Assembly: GCA_963806685.1 (NCBI GenBank)
Contig: CAWDZB010000013.1
Coordinates: forward strand, 1-64,000
Origin: DDH964 sp963806685
GTDB taxonomy: Bacteria; Desulfobacterota; Desulfuromonadia; Desulfuromonadales; DDH964
Length of the DNA: 64,000 nucleotides
Reading direction: 5' to 3'
The notes beneath the pieces were generated by a model. The model saw nothing but the letters and a program-made list of their open reading frames with translations, did no database searches and was not told the origin of the DNA. How positions within the stretch are numbered: the first letter of the stretch is position 1; every line of letters starts with the position of its first letter. The translations under genes and the position numbers were made by a program. Shown piece after piece: positions 43,674-52,081 of this stretch.

Positions 43674-44839
43674 TGTCCGTGACCCGCCAACTGAAAATTC
43701 TCGAATTCGCCCTCGCCGCGACCCTCCGCCAGCGCGGCCGCAATTTCTCGATCCTGATCGTCTACACCCTGGTGATCGCGGTGCTGGCATCGGTACTGTT
43801 TCTCACCCGCGGGCTCAAGGAGGAGGCCACCCAGCTCCTGGCCAAGGCGCCGGAGCTGGTGGTGCAGCGCATCATCGCCGGCCGTCACGACCTGATCCCC
43901 CTCGACTACGGCCGGGTCCTGGCAGGGATCCCCGGGGTGGGCCGGGTGACCCCCCGGGTCTGGGGCTATTACTACGACAGCCTGACCGGCAGCAACTACA
44001 CCATGATGGGGGTCGGCGAACATCCGCCCGAGGGGCTGGAGCTTCTTTCCGGGCACCTGCCGCAACAGTCGGGGGAGTGCGCCATCGGCGCCGGAGTCGC
44101 CGGGCTGCGCCGCACCGGGCCCGACGGAGACCTGATCATCGTCGACAGCCGCAACGTCGGCGTCGACTACGAGGTCACCGGGGTCTTTCACAGCGATTCG
44201 GCGCTGCTGACCAACGATCTGGTCCTGCTCGGGGATGCCGACCTGCGCGACTTTTTCGGCCTGCCCGCCGACCGCGCTACCGATTTTTCCGTCGAAGTCT
44301 ACAACCCGCAGGAGGTCGAGACGGTGGCGGCGAAGATCAAGCAACGACTGCCCGACACCCGGCCGATCACCCGCAGCGAGATCCTGCGCACTTACGACTC
44401 GGTCTTTTCCTGGCGCAGCGGGATGCTACTGACCCTCTTCTCATCCGCGCTGCTCGCCTTCTGCGTCCTGGCCTGGGACAAGGCCACCGGCCTCAGCGCC
44501 GAGGAGAAGCGGGAGATCGGCATCCTCAAGGCGGTCGGCTGGGATACCGCCGACGTTCTGGCACTGAAGTTCTGGGAAGGGCTGATCCTGTCGCTGACCG
44601 CCCTGCTGCTGGGCCTGATCCTGGCCTGGGTCCATGTCTTCTGGTTCGACTCAAGGCTCCTGGCGCCGGTCCTCAAGGGGTGGTCGATTCTCTTTCCACC
44701 CTTCGCCCTGGCGCCCAGCGTCGACCTCTACCAGCTGTGCGTGATCGCCTTTCTGACCGTCACCCCCTACGTGGCGAGCACCGTCATCCCCTCCTGGAAG
44801 GCGGCGATCACCGACCCGGAAAGCATGATGAGGAGCTGA
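43673..44839 (+). CDS. FtsX/MacB-type ABC transporter permease
   Basis: A 388-residue inner-membrane permease: an N-terminal helix (about 25-46), a periplasmic MacB-PCD-like domain (about 50-250), and three C-terminal helices forming the FtsX core (EKREIGILKAVGWDTADVL between helices). It pairs with the ATPase encoded next. Such exporters drive lipoprotein release or mechanotransmission rather than bulk transport. Context is with a NosL-like protein. Confidence 0.85.
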   Translation: MSVTRQLKILEFALAATLRQRGRNFSILIVYTLVIAVLASVLFLTRGLKEEATQLLAKAPELVVQRIIAGRHDLIPLDYGRVLAGIPGVGRVTPRVWGYYYDSLTGSNYTMMGVGEHPPEGLELLSGHLPQQSGECAIGAGVAGLRRTGPDGDLIIVDSRNVGVDYEVTGVFHSDSALLTNDLVLLGDADLRDFFGLPADRATDFSVEVYNPQEVETVAAKIKQRLPDTRPITRSEILRTYDSVFSWRSGMLLTLFSSALLAFCVLAWDKATGLSAEEKREIGILKAVGWDTADVLALKFWEGLILSLTALLLGLILAWVHVFWFDSRLLAPVLKGWSILFPPFALAPSVDLYQLCVIAFLTVTPYVASTVIPSWKAAITDPESMMRS

Positions 44840-44844
44840 CGACG

Positions 44845-45534
44845 ATGGCGCCGCTGATCGAAACCGTCGACCTCCACAAGACCTACAACCCCGGCAAACC
44901 GGATGAAATCCGTGCCCTGCAGGGCGTCTCGGTGCAGATCGAAGCCGGCGAGGTGGTTGCTCTCAAGGGCCCCAGCGGCTCGGGGAAGACCACCCTGCTC
45001 AGCCTCCTCGGCTGTATGAGCCGGCCGACTTCGGGGCGGGTGGCGGTGGCCGGCCGCGACGTCTCGCGGCTGCCGGAGCGCTTCCTGACCGCGGTCCGTC
45101 GCCAGACCTTCGGCTTCATCTTCCAGCAGTTCAACCTGCTGCGGGACGTCGGCGTTCTGGAAAACGTCCTGCTTCCCCTCTATCCCCAGGAATGCCCGCC
45201 GAAGGAGATGCAGCGCCGCGCCGAGCAGCTCCTCGAACAGCTCGGCCTGGCCCGCCGCCGCCATCTCAAGATCCGCCAACTCTCCGGCGGCGAGCAGCAG
45301 CGGGTGGCGATCGCCCGGGCGCTGGTCAATGCACCGCAGATCATCGTCGCCGACGAACCGACGGCCCACCTCGACAGCGAACTGGCTGCCGAGCTGTTGG
45401 AGATTCTTGCCGGGCTGCGGGACGAGGGGAAAACCATCGTCATCGCTACCCACGACCCCTTCGTCTTCGACCATCCGCTGATCGGCCGGATGGTGGCGAT
45501 GCGTGACGGGCGGCTGGCGGCGGAGGTTTCGTGA
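44845..45534 (+). CDS. ABC transporter ATPase (LolD/MacB-type)
   Basis: A 229-residue ATPase starting at ATG 44845, five bases after the permease stop. It has Walker A GPSGSGKTT, signature LSGGEQQRVAIARAL, and Walker B IIVADEPTAHLD. It belongs to the group serving FtsX-fold permeases. The next gene overlaps its stop (GTGA). Confidence 0.9.
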   Translation: MAPLIETVDLHKTYNPGKPDEIRALQGVSVQIEAGEVVALKGPSGSGKTTLLSLLGCMSRPTSGRVAVAGRDVSRLPERFLTAVRRQTFGFIFQQFNLLRDVGVLENVLLPLYPQECPPKEMQRRAEQLLEQLGLARRRHLKIRQLSGGEQQRVAIARALVNAPQIIVADEPTAHLDSELAAELLEILAGLRDEGKTIVIATHDPFVFDHPLIGRMVAMRDGRLAAEVS

Positions 45535-46541
45535 TCCTGCATCCCGGAATCCTCGCCCTGCTCGTCGGCAGCGGCCTGGTCCTGCTCCTCTGCCTTTACG
45601 CCACTATCACCGGCGTGCGCATCCTGCGGCGCTGGGACCGGAGCAGCAGCAGCGAACTGCAGTACCAGCTGGAGCAGCGCACCGTCCTGGTCTCGACCCT
45701 GGTCCGCTACGCCCTGGCCTTCGAAATCCTCTCCGGACTGCTCTTCATCTACACTGTCGACGATCTCCATCCACTGTTTGTCGGGGCGATGTGCGCCACC
45801 GGCTCCCTCAACGCCAACCCGATCGGCTGGAACGCTCTTTACGTCAAACTCGCCATCTGGTTTGCCGCGGCGCTGTGGCTGGTACTCAACCACTTCGACG
45901 AGCACGCCGAGGATTTTCCCCTGGTGCGCCTGAAGTACGCCCTGCTGCCGCTGGTCACGTACCTGGTCGGCCTCGACTGCTACTACCAGCTCAGCTACTT
46001 CCTTGGTCTGCGCCCCGAGGTCATCACCTCCTGCTGCGGCTCCCTGTTTTCCGCAGGCGGCGGGGGGGTGGCCGGAGGCCTTGCCGGTTTGCCGCTAGTG
46101 CCGACGATGATCGCCTTCTACGCCGGGGGCGGGCTGCTAGCGGCGCTGCTGGTCGCCTGCCTGGTCTGGAAATCGGGCTGGCTGCGGCTGCTGCTGACGC
46201 TGGTTGCGGCGGCCTTTTTTCCCCTCTCGCTGGCGGCCATCATCTCCTTCATTTCCCTTTACGTCTATCAGCTGCCGAGCCACCATTGTCCCTTCGACCT
46301 CTTCCAGGGGCATTACCACTTCATCGGCTATCCGCTCTACCTGAGTCTCTTCGCCGCCGTCCTGTATGGCCTGCTGCCGGGGCTGTTCCGGCCTTTGGCG
46401 CGGCATCCCTCCCTCGCACCGCAGCTTCACGCCGCCGACCGACGGTGGTTGTGGCGGGGACTGCTGACCCTGCTGATCTTCCTGGCCCTGGCGACCGCAC
46501 CCGCGCTCCTGGGGCAGATGGTTCTGGTCGGTTACGGTTGA
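45531..46541 (+). CDS. Polytopic membrane protein of the NosL/ABC cluster, unknown function
   Basis: A 336-residue inner-membrane protein with about eight helices. It starts at GTG 45531, overlapping the ATPase stop. Notable features are a Cys/His-rich set (CATGSLNANPIGW, ITSCCGSLFS, LPSHHCPFDLFQGHYHF) that could bind a metal or heme. I recognise no family name. Its constant coupling to the ABC genes here suggests a shared pathway. Confidence 0.7.
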   Translation: MILHPGILALLVGSGLVLLLCLYATITGVRILRRWDRSSSSELQYQLEQRTVLVSTLVRYALAFEILSGLLFIYTVDDLHPLFVGAMCATGSLNANPIGWNALYVKLAIWFAAALWLVLNHFDEHAEDFPLVRLKYALLPLVTYLVGLDCYYQLSYFLGLRPEVITSCCGSLFSAGGGGVAGGLAGLPLVPTMIAFYAGGGLLAALLVACLVWKSGWLRLLLTLVAAAFFPLSLAAIISFISLYVYQLPSHHCPFDLFQGHYHFIGYPLYLSLFAAVLYGLLPGLFRPLARHPSLAPQLHAADRRWLWRGLLTLLIFLALATAPALLGQMVLVGYG

Positions 46542-46612
46542 TGGTTGGATTCGGTCTGCAGCCGCGGCCGGTTGCCAAGGGCGGGGCACCGCGCCTTGCC
46601 GTCGGGACCAAC

Positions 46613-46648
46613 AAAAAACGGCTGTGACCTGGTCACAGCCGTTTCCTC
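46613..46648. terminator. Bidirectional terminator
   Basis: AAACGGCTGTGA (46616-46627) pairs with TCACAGCCGTTT (46633-46644), with A-run on the left and T-run on the right. It lies between the convergent membrane-protein gene and the small minus-strand gene. Confidence 0.8.
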
Positions 46649-46688
46649 TCCCCGCCGCTTCGAACGGGAGAATCGCTTTTTGCGGAAA

Positions 46689-46892
46689 CTAACCCGCCGC
46701 GTCACGCCGCTCCTCACCGTTGAAGTCTCCCAGGCGGGAGCCCCGCTGACGGCGAAGCGGGTCCCGGCCGACGGTGGCCCATCCCCCGCCACGACGGAAG
46801 CCGAAGATCTTGTGGGCATCGAGCAACCGATCCAGCAGTTGCGGCTTGACCATGTCGTGGCGACCATCGGTATACTGCACCTGGATCATCAT
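46689..46892 (-). CDS. Small conserved protein of Geobacter-type genomes
   Basis: A 67-residue protein (MMIQVQYTDGRHDMVKPQLLDRLL...GWATVGRDPLR...) starting at ATG 46892 behind GGGAG. Similar proteins with the pattern YxDGRxDMVKP and GWxTVGRDP are common small orphans in Geobacter relatives. Function unknown; no domain recognised beyond this family. Confidence 0.65.
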   Translation of the reverse strand: MMIQVQYTDGRHDMVKPQLLDRLLDAHKIFGFRRGGGWATVGRDPLRRQRGSRLGDFNGEERRDAAG

Positions 46893-47222
46893 TGCGATTC
46901 TCCCTTTTGGCTATCGGGGAAGGTGATGGGGTGTTTCTCGATCCTGCGCCCCTGATGAATCTATACCACACAGCGAGGCGAATTGGAGCCAGAGGGGGAA
47001 TTGTTGCACTTTTTTGCCTGGTTCCGCCCGATTCCCGAGCGACGGAGAAAGCCTGGAGCAAAGCCTGGCGATCCAGGCTCCTGCGTCGAAATGGATCCGA
47101 CCGGCTTCCGGTTGCCGATGACCTGGGAAGGGGGTCCCTTCCGAACACATAGCTTGTTAAACTGATATCCGGGCCGGAAAGTTAAGGTTCAGCAAATGCC
47201 GGCTGCCGACGAGGAGTGGGGT
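46893..47222. other. 330-bp intergenic region with two hairpins, no supported gene
   Basis: The stretch between the small minus-strand gene and the SEL1 gene holds a stem AGCCTGG/CCAGGCT (47062-47079), with flanking GGAG/CTCC, and a second stem GGAAGGG/CCCTTCC (47126-47142). No T tract follows the second. I compared it with GEMM and other riboswitch consensus and could not make a match. It may be a structured leader of the SEL1 gene. Confidence 0.4.
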
Positions 47223-48680
47223 ATGAAGTACATTTTTGCCGGGGTTTTGGTGGCCTTATGGCTGGCCACATCGGCTGCCATGGGTTTTGCCGATACCCTT
47301 GACGACGCCCTGGCGGCCAAAAAATCCGGGGATTTCCAATCTGCCGGCCAGCTGTTTTCAACAGCGGCCGAAAAGGGAAGCGCCGCGGCCCAGTTCAATC
47401 TCGGCCTGATGTATGCCCGGGGGCAGGGTATTCCCAAGGACCAGGAAAGGGCCGTGAAGTGGTATCGCCTGGCCGCCTACCAGGGACATGCCGGAGCCCA
47501 GTTCCTGCTCGGCGAGGCCTATTACGCCGGGCAGGGTGTTGCGCAGGACTATGCGGAGGCGGCAAAGTGGTACCGTCTGGCTGCCGACCAGGGGATTGCC
47601 GCGGCCCAGTCCAATCTCGGCGAGGCATATCACCAGGGGAAGGGGCGTACCCGGGATTATCAGCAGGCCCTGGAGTGGTTTCGCCTTGCCGCCGAGCAGG
47701 GATATGCGGTGTCCCAGTCCAATCTCGGGGTGATGTATGAACATGGTCAGGGGATTACGCAGGATTACCAGGAAGCCGTGAAGTGGTATCGCCTGGCGGC
47801 CGACCAGGGGTACGCGGCCGCGCAAACCCATCTCGGCGACCTGGCTGCCAACGGCCAGGGACTTCCGAGGGATTTCCGGGAAGCCTTCAGGTGGTACCAC
47901 CTGGCCGCTGAGCAGGGCAATGCCGAGGCGCAATATAATCTCGGCCTGCTGTACTACTCCGGGCAGGGTGTCGCGCAGGATTACCAAACGGCGCTGAAGT
48001 GGTTCCGGCTGGCCGCGGACCAGGGATATGTGGCGGCCCAGTACAACCTCGGGGTGATGTACGCCAGCGGCCAGGGTGTTGCGTCGGACCATGTGGCAGC
48101 GGTGAAATGGTATAGCCTGGCCGCGGCAAAAGGAGATGCCGCCGCCCAAACCAACCTTGGCGAGGCGTACTACAACGGTCAGGGAGTCCGCCCGGACTAT
48201 GCGGCGGCCCGCAAATGGTTCCACTCCGCGGCCGGTCAGGGGTATGCGGTGGCTCAGTCCAATCTCGGCCTGATGTACTACGCCGGCAAGGGTGCGCCGC
48301 AGGATTATCAGGTGGCCGCGAAGTGGTTTCGTCTGGCGGCCGGGCAGGGATTCGCCCCGGCCCAGTACAACCTCGGAGTGATGTGTGCCAATGGCCAGGG
48401 CATTGCGCAAGATTACCGGGAGGCCGTGAAGTGGTACCGCCTGGCCGCAGAACAGGGGCACGCCGGAGCGCAGTTCAATCTCGGCGGGCTCTATTACCGG
48501 GGTCGGGGGATCCCGAAAAGCGACGCGGATGCCTATGCCTGGTGGACGGTGGCGGCGGCAAGCGGCAGCGAACCGGCGCGGAAACTCCAGGCTTTTGCGC
48601 AAAAGGCGTTTGCCCCGTCCCAGGTCACTAAGGGGCACCAAATTGCAGGGGGGCTTCAGAGCCGCCTGAGCAAACCATAG
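47223..48680 (+). CDS. Exported SEL1-repeat protein, eleven tandem units
   Basis: A 485-residue protein with a signal peptide (ATG 47223, MKYIFAGVLVALWLATSAAMGFA) followed by eleven consecutive 36-residue SEL1-like repeats with the pattern AxAQxNLGxxYxxGxGxxxDYxxAxKWYRLAAxQG. Such TPR-like solenoids mediate protein-protein contacts in the periplasm or outside the cell. The binding partner is unknown. The repeats have diverged at DNA level, so this is not a recent expansion. Confidence 0.9.
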   Translation: MKYIFAGVLVALWLATSAAMGFADTLDDALAAKKSGDFQSAGQLFSTAAEKGSAAAQFNLGLMYARGQGIPKDQERAVKWYRLAAYQGHAGAQFLLGEAYYAGQGVAQDYAEAAKWYRLAADQGIAAAQSNLGEAYHQGKGRTRDYQQALEWFRLAAEQGYAVSQSNLGVMYEHGQGITQDYQEAVKWYRLAADQGYAAAQTHLGDLAANGQGLPRDFREAFRWYHLAAEQGNAEAQYNLGLLYYSGQGVAQDYQTALKWFRLAADQGYVAAQYNLGVMYASGQGVASDHVAAVKWYSLAAAKGDAAAQTNLGEAYYNGQGVRPDYAAARKWFHSAAGQGYAVAQSNLGLMYYAGKGAPQDYQVAAKWFRLAAGQGFAPAQYNLGVMCANGQGIAQDYREAVKWYRLAAEQGHAGAQFNLGGLYYRGRGIPKSDADAYAWWTVAAASGSEPARKLQAFAQKAFAPSQVTKGHQIAGGLQSRLSKP

Positions 48681-48780
48681 GTCATCCGGCTGACGGCAGC
48701 TCTTTTACCGGTTTCGAAGCCGAGGCTTGGCATCGGCTGTTATGAAGCGACCGGGTATTGCTGGAAGGTCCAAAAAGCAA

Positions 48781-48816
48781 CAGGGGGTGGCGTGCATTCA
48801 CGCCACCCCCTGTTTT
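48781..48816. terminator. Strong terminator between convergent genes
   Basis: A 14-bp perfect stem CAGGGGGTGGCGTG/CACGCCACCCCCTG with a CATT loop, followed by TTTT on the plus strand. An A-rich tract on the left suggests it also serves the minus-strand gene at 48868. Confidence 0.85.
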
Positions 48817-48867
48817 CGGGAACCGGTCAAGGGTCTCAAATCCTCGACCGGCCGTTGGCCGGAAATT

Positions 48868-49269
48868 TTATCGGGCTCTGCAGGTTCGTGAGTCAATAGT
48901 GAATTTCGCAACAAAAATATTTTTTGAGTCAAAGAATTGATACTGAATTGAGCCCTTATTGTGATCGATAAATCTCCTTGTGCCCGGATTGGTACAAGCA
49001 GCATCAATGGAGTTCCTGCGGTAATTGTCAACAACTCCGGGTAGATTGTAAAACTCAGATTTCTGTCTGGTGAAATTATAGTAATTGATCAATGTCCGCC
49101 CCGATGTTCCAATGTTGGTAGCTTGAATATCTTCGCTGAGCATCATGGGGAGGTTCTTTCTGGTTTCGGTTACCACCCGTTCGAGTTGTGTTTCTATGGT
49201 CTTCGCCCCCCATGTCGTGCTCGGGCAGATTAGGACGAGAAGCAGTGCTAACGGCGCCAGCTCCCCCAT
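48868..49269 (-). CDS. Small exported protein, unknown function, lower GC than neighbours
   Basis: A 133-residue protein with AGGAG before ATG 49269 and a signal peptide (about 1-21, LALLLVLICPSTTWG). The mature part (ETQLERVVTETRKNLPMML, CTNPGTRRFIDHNKGSIQYQFFDSKN, final CRAR) has two Cys that may form a disulfide. The gene is visibly more A/T-rich than its surroundings, which hints at transfer. I recognise no family. Confidence 0.6.
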   Translation of the reverse strand: MGELAPLALLLVLICPSTTWGAKTIETQLERVVTETRKNLPMMLSEDIQATNIGTSGRTLINYYNFTRQKSEFYNLPGVVDNYRRNSIDAACTNPGTRRFIDHNKGSIQYQFFDSKNIFVAKFTIDSRTCRAR

Positions 49270-49538
49270 TCACCTCTCCTTTCAGAAATGTATCTTCCAC
49301 CAATCTCCTTTCGCGGCTTATTTTGGCAGTGTCCAAGTAGACGATATAGCCCTTCCTGGTTTTCGGCAGCCATGGGAATAATTCGGCGGTATGGGCCCCA
49401 AAATTGCCGCCATGTCTGATTAAAAGCTATCCCTTGAGACGGGATAATCAAGTCTGTGGCGCAATTCCTGGGCGGGAGTAGATAGGGCCGGTATCCGTGG
49501 TCGTCGTCTGGCGGGCCATTGAGTGGCCCAATAAATCA
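49270..49538. other. Intergenic region without a supported gene
   Basis: Short frames on either strand lack good ribosome sites or family features. A hairpin GGGCCATTGAGTGGCCC lies at 49513-49529. Nothing else is recognised. Confidence 0.4.
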
Positions 49539-49570
49539 AATGGGCTACAGGCATAAACCTGTAACCCATT
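49539..49570 (-). terminator. Terminator of the tRNA-Thr transcript
   Basis: A 13-bp stem with one mismatch (AATGGGCTACAGG/CCTGTAACCCATT), followed on the minus strand by a T-rich stretch (TTTGATTTATT), eight bases after the tRNA 3' end. Confidence 0.6.
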
Positions 49571-49578
49571 GTTTTGAC

Positions 49579-49654
<76 letters not shown>

Positions 49655-49692
49655 GAGAAGTTTTTGTTTGTATCGTAATCTCCCCTCGTTTG

Positions 49693-51870
49693 TCAACGGG
49701 ATTCCGGGTTCCTGGGCGGTCGCGGCTGGTCGAGGTTGATCCGGGCGTAGGGGGATTTGGCGGCGGCGGCGATGGCCTCTTCGAGGGTATGGATCCCCTG
49801 AGCCTCGAGCAGTGGGATCAGCTTGAGCAACACCTCGGCCGTGACGATAGCATCGCCGAGGGCGGTATGGCGACCGACGAGGGGAATGCCGAAACGTTCG
49901 GCGATGGCATCGAGGGTGTGGGTTTTCAGGGTGGGATGGACGACCGAGGAGAGGAGCAGGGTATCGAGAACCGGCTGGTCGAAGACGATGCCGGTCCGAG
50001 CCTTCTGCATGTAGAGAAAGCGCATGTCGAAGGCGGCGTTGTGAGCCACCAGCACCGCTCCCTCGACGAAGGTTCGGAACTGGGGGAGGATCTCGGCGAA
50101 GGTCGGTTGGCCGACCAGAAGCTCCGGGGGGATGCCGTGGATGGCGACGGAGCTGGCCGGTACCGAACGCCGCGGGTCGATCAGCTGGTCGATGATTTCA
50201 TCACGGAGCATCCTTCCCTTGACGATACGGATCGCACCGAGTTGGATGACTTCATCGCCCGCGGCGGGGTTGAGCCCGGTGGTTTCCGTGTCGAAGACCA
50301 CGTAGGTGAGATCGCGCAGCAGCTGGCGCCCGGTTCCCTCCCCGGGGGACTGCCCGAAGAGATCGAATTCATAGAAGACCGGCCGTTCCTGATGCGCAGG
50401 CTGCAGAACCGGCACATGCCCTTCGGCGCCGGTGGGAAGGAGCAAGGTCAGGCGGGTGCAGCTTTCCCCCGGCCCGGCGTCGATCTGCAGTGCGCCGCCC
50501 TGGGCGGCGAGCAGGGTGACGAATCCGAGCGGCTCCCCCTGCGGCCCGCTGACCAGGGGGGAGTCTCCCCATTCCTCGAGGAATTCCCGGGGGACGCCGG
50601 GTCCCACCCAGGCGACTTCCAGCTGCGCCATTTCGGCGGCGGCCGGCGACAACCGCAGCTCGAGATGGTCGAGGGGAAACCGGTCGCGCAGCCGGGTTGC
50701 GAGATCGGCCAGGGCCCGGGTCAGCGCGAGGCTGTCGAGGTGCAGTTGCAGCGGTTCGACGGCGAGAATCCGGACCTTGATTCCGGCCTGCTCGGCCATG
50801 GTCTGGCGCAGGACCTGCAGCAGGTCCCCGGCGGGGATGACTTCCTGGTGCCCGGCCGGCGGCAGCTGCCGGGCATGATCTGTCCGGACCTTTTGCAGGC
50901 GGGTGGCGATGGTGCGGACGGCAATTTCGATGCCGTCGGCAACCGGCCTCTCCTCCGAGGTGAACCCTGCGGCCGGCCGGGCCATCCGGTGCAGATCGGC
51001 AAGGGCCGCTGTGAGGGCTTCATCCAATTCGCGGATCACCTGTTCCTGGCGGGTTGTGGCGGCGATCTGACGGGTCATGTCCTCGATGGTCAGAACAAAA
51101 CCGCTCAACTCCGCGTGCCGGTTCCCGGGATGGAAGACCGGTGCCAGTTTGACCCGAAGGCAGGTGCCGTCGGCGAGGGTGGTCAGAAAACTCGACGGCG
51201 GGGCAGGGCGCCCATCGCTGGCAGCCTGCTGCTGGACGTCCAACCCGGCGGCGATCGGCGCCCGGTCGAGAGCGCCGAAGATCGAGCGGCCGAGGCCGAT
51301 CCAGGTTCCGGTCAGGTCGCCGCGTCCCTCGGTACGCTGCAGCAGGGCCCGGGCCTGCTGGTTGTAGAGAAGGATCTGGCCGCCGGTGTTGCAGACCAAC
51401 ACCCCGCTGGGGAGCTCGGACACCAGGGCGGCGAGCCGGTTGCGCTCCTCGTTGAGTTCGGCCTGGGCGGCTTCGATCCGGGCGTCGACTTCCAGCTGCA
51501 GGCGCTGGTAGGCTTCGGCCGCATCGTTGATGACCTCGGTCAGATGACGCACCTCGCGGGCGCCGGTCGGCGCGATGCGGTAGCCGGGATTGACGGTGGT
51601 GATCAGCCGCGACTTTTCGGCGAGCTGCAGGATCGGGATCACGTAATACTTGAAGAGCAGGCTGACCAGGGTTCCGATGATCACCACCAGCAGCAGGGCG
51701 CCCAGCAACGGGAAGGGGAAGAGCTTGCCGAAGACCCCGTGCACCAGCTGCCTTTCGGCAGGGTCGAGGCTGACCCAGGAGCCGATGAAGCTGCCGAGAA
51801 TCACGGCAAAGATGGCGGCGACGATGGCCAGCAGGAAAATCCAGAATTTCAGGGATGGCTTGAGGGACAT
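49693..51870 (-). CDS. Membrane sensor fused to a DnaQ-type 3'-5' exonuclease
   Basis: A 725-residue protein of unusual design. Two N-terminal transmembrane helices (about 9-30 and 53-73) lead to a HAMP-like/coiled segment, a PAS domain (about 145-275: ELPSGVLVCNTGGQILLYNQQARAL) and a degenerate histidine-kinase-like ATPase region without a clear phosphoacceptor His. The C-terminal 180 residues are a DEDDh exonuclease with VVFDTETTGL, LVAHNAAFDMRFL and HTALGDAIVT intact. This resembles the epsilon subunit of DNA polymerase III. The sensor may regulate nuclease action at the membrane; that is inference. The start at 51870 is the first in frame. Confidence 0.85.
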   Translation of the reverse strand: MSLKPSLKFWIFLLAIVAAIFAVILGSFIGSWVSLDPAERQLVHGVFGKLFPFPLLGALLLVVIIGTLVSLLFKYYVIPILQLAEKSRLITTVNPGYRIAPTGAREVRHLTEVINDAAEAYQRLQLEVDARIEAAQAELNEERNRLAALVSELPSGVLVCNTGGQILLYNQQARALLQRTEGRGDLTGTWIGLGRSIFGALDRAPIAAGLDVQQQAASDGRPAPPSSFLTTLADGTCLRVKLAPVFHPGNRHAELSGFVLTIEDMTRQIAATTRQEQVIRELDEALTAALADLHRMARPAAGFTSEERPVADGIEIAVRTIATRLQKVRTDHARQLPPAGHQEVIPAGDLLQVLRQTMAEQAGIKVRILAVEPLQLHLDSLALTRALADLATRLRDRFPLDHLELRLSPAAAEMAQLEVAWVGPGVPREFLEEWGDSPLVSGPQGEPLGFVTLLAAQGGALQIDAGPGESCTRLTLLLPTGAEGHVPVLQPAHQERPVFYEFDLFGQSPGEGTGRQLLRDLTYVVFDTETTGLNPAAGDEVIQLGAIRIVKGRMLRDEIIDQLIDPRRSVPASSVAIHGIPPELLVGQPTFAEILPQFRTFVEGAVLVAHNAAFDMRFLYMQKARTGIVFDQPVLDTLLLSSVVHPTLKTHTLDAIAERFGIPLVGRHTALGDAIVTAEVLLKLIPLLEAQGIHTLEEAIAAAAKSPYARINLDQPRPPRNPESR

Positions 51871-52081
51871 TGCTCACTCCCGGTGGCTGCTACGCTTGGT
51901 CCCTTTCCGTTTAAAAGCATAAAACCAACGTCAGAATTGTCCATGGTCGGTGCCTTTTGCTGTAGTCCAGATCGGCAGCCGGTGAAAAATCAGGTGACCG
52001 CCACGCCGTTCTCCTCTAAGATATCCACTTCTCCAGCAGCGGCCCGGGGTCGCTGTGCCACCGCTACCCAGGAGGAGCATC

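Noticed and set aside
47000..47150. Second GEMM riboswitch before the SEL1 gene
   Set aside because: AGCAAAGCC and CCGGTTGCCGATG words occur, but the order and helices of the aptamer could not be made to fit.
49248..49451. 67-codon minus-strand frame upstream of the orphan secreted protein
   Set aside because: No ribosome site, no domain, and it overlaps the start region of the better supported gene.
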